A stretch of DNA of 6,431 bases from Candidatus Izemoplasmatales bacterium (GTDB lineage Bacteria; Bacillota_I; Bacilli_A; Izemoplasmatales; Hujiaoplasmataceae), in contig JAQWBC010000061.1 in assembly GCA_028707415.1 (NCBI GenBank), positions 1-6,431 on the forward strand, given 5' to 3'. Under the pieces are notes generated by a model. That model saw nothing but the letters and a program-made list of their open reading frames with translations, did no database searches and was not told the DNA's origin. Positions 5,491 to 6,431 of the stretch are shown in pieces. Both the position numbers and the translations under genes were made by a program. Position 1 is the first letter of the stretch. Each line of letters opens with the position of its first letter.

Positions 5491-6431
5491 CTCGAAGAAG
5501 CCGCAAGCGATTCGCGAAAGATAAATGAAGAATGTGGCGTTTATGGCGTTTTTAACCATCCTGATGCCGCAACATTGACATATTTTGGCTTAAATGCTTT
5601 ACAACATCGCGGTCAAGAGGGATGCGGTATTGTCGCAACTGATGGAACAATCATGCGTCAAAAAAAAGGTGAAGGATTAGTCAAAGCGGTTTTTAAAACC
5701 AGCGATCTCGAAAAAATTAAAGGTATCCATGCCATTGGTCATGTCCGTTATTCGACCGCAGGTGGTGGTGGCATCATGAATGTTCAACCGTTTTTGTTTC
5801 AATCGCTTACTGGTCCTTTAGGATTATGCCATAACGGGAATATTGTCAATGCTAATAAACTAAAATCCGTTCTAGAAGAACAAGGGAGTATCTTCCAAAC
5901 CACTTCTGATACAGAAATTTTAGCACATCTGTTAAAACGACGAAAAGGAACGATGATAGAACGGCTCAAAGAATCATTGTTGGAAATCGAGGGTGCTTTC
6001 GCTTTTATTTTGTTGTTGGAAAAGGAAATGTATGCGGTCCTTGATAAAAACGGACTAAGACCGTTATCAATCGGAATATTGGATAATGGCGCTTATGTCA
6101 TCGCCAGTGAGACTTGTGGATTAGAAGCCATTGATGCAAAGTATCTACGCGATGTGCAACCCGGTGAAATCGTTAGGATTGACCAAGAAGGAATTCACTC
6201 AGAATTTTATGTGGCAAAACAATCGCACCAAATGTGTATGATGGAATATATCTATTTTGCCCGTCCGGATAGTCAAATCGAGAATATCAATGTCTACTAT
6301 GCCCGAAAAGCTTGTGGGATGCGCTTAGCAAAAGAAGCGGCCGTTGATGCCGATATTGTCATCGGTGTTCCTGATTCGGGAATGAGCGCTGCTATTGGAT
6401 ACAGTGAAGCATCACATTTACCATTTGAACT
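5488..6431 (+). CDS. purF: Amidophosphoribosyltransferase, N-terminal part (3' end outside window)
   Basis: PurF performs the first committed step of purine synthesis, forming phosphoribosylamine from PRPP and glutamine. The 314 complete codons cover the Ntn-type glutaminase domain and the start of the phosphoribosyltransferase domain. Residues 1-15 (MLEEAASDSRKINEE) look like a propeptide removed to expose the nucleophile Cys16, as in B. subtilis PurF; E. coli has no such propeptide. Other glutaminase residues are visible: LQHRGQEG (38-45), GHVRYSTAG (84-92, with Arg87), CHNGN (114-118) and SDTE (140-143). DKNGLRPLSIG and the CMMEYIYFARPDS block follow. Cys250 in that block aligns with an iron-sulfur cluster ligand of B. 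subtilis PurF, but E. coli also has Cys there, and the other ligands would lie past the window. The PRPP-binding motif is also beyond the end. It begins one base after purC and ends open at 6431. Confidence 0.96.
   Translation, partial: MLEEAASDSRKINEECGVYGVFNHPDAATLTYFGLNALQHRGQEGCGIVATDGTIMRQKKGEGLVKAVFKTSDLEKIKGIHAIGHVRYSTAGGGGIMNVQPFLFQSLTGPLGLCHNGNIVNANKLKSVLEEQGSIFQTTSDTEILAHLLKRRKGTMIERLKESLLEIEGAFAFILLLEKEMYAVLDKNGLRPLSIGILDNGAYVIASETCGLEAIDAKYLRDVQPGEIVRIDQEGIHSEFYVAKQSHQMCMMEYIYFARPDSQIENINVYYARKACGMRLAKEAAVDADIVIGVPDSGMSAAIGYSEASHLPFE

Overview
The window is the start of a de novo purine biosynthesis operon, all on the + strand, downstream of the 3' end of a pyrimidine gene. The DNA is moderately AT-rich. 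Shine-Dalgarno sites are strong (AGGAGG), TGA is used as a stop (purL ends in TGA, so the code is not the Mycoplasma one), and the operon is led by a riboswitch with an intrinsic terminator. PurL is the single-chain type found in streptococci and clostridia, and PurF has a B. subtilis-like cleavable propeptide. Together these suggest a Bacillota-type organism. I cannot place it more finely.

Layout: 1-269 is the C-terminal part of pyrE (orotate phosphoribosyltransferase), followed by a weak terminator-like hairpin. The 283-nt gap (270-552) is a full regulatory leader. It has a sigma-A-type promoter (TTGACA, 18 bp, TGG-TAGAAT). A perfect 9-bp inverted repeat starts a few bases after the expected transcription start. 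A purine riboswitch of guanine specificity (C at the position equivalent to 74 in B. subtilis xpt) follows, then a strong intrinsic terminator whose U-tract ends one base before the purE ribosome site. A competing antiterminator can be traced base by base. Then come purE (553-1032), a 1235-residue single-chain purL (1060-4767), purC (4764-5486, overlapping purL by ATGA) and purF (5488 to the window end, truncated).

The genes work together as follows. PurF makes phosphoribosylamine from PRPP and glutamine. PurL converts FGAR to FGAM, with its own glutaminase domain. PurE moves the carboxyl group from N5-CAIR to make CAIR. PurC joins CAIR with aspartate to give SAICAR. The other steps (purD, purN, purM, purK, purB, purH) are not in the window; at least some may follow purF. 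When guanine is plentiful the riboswitch should fold its P1 helix, release the terminator and stop transcription before purE.

I found no mobile element, CRISPR array, tRNA/rRNA or unknown gene system. The points most worth a second look are in the leader: the 5'-end hairpin, the base-pair logic of the switch, and an identical 15-nt translation-start module in front of purE and purF.
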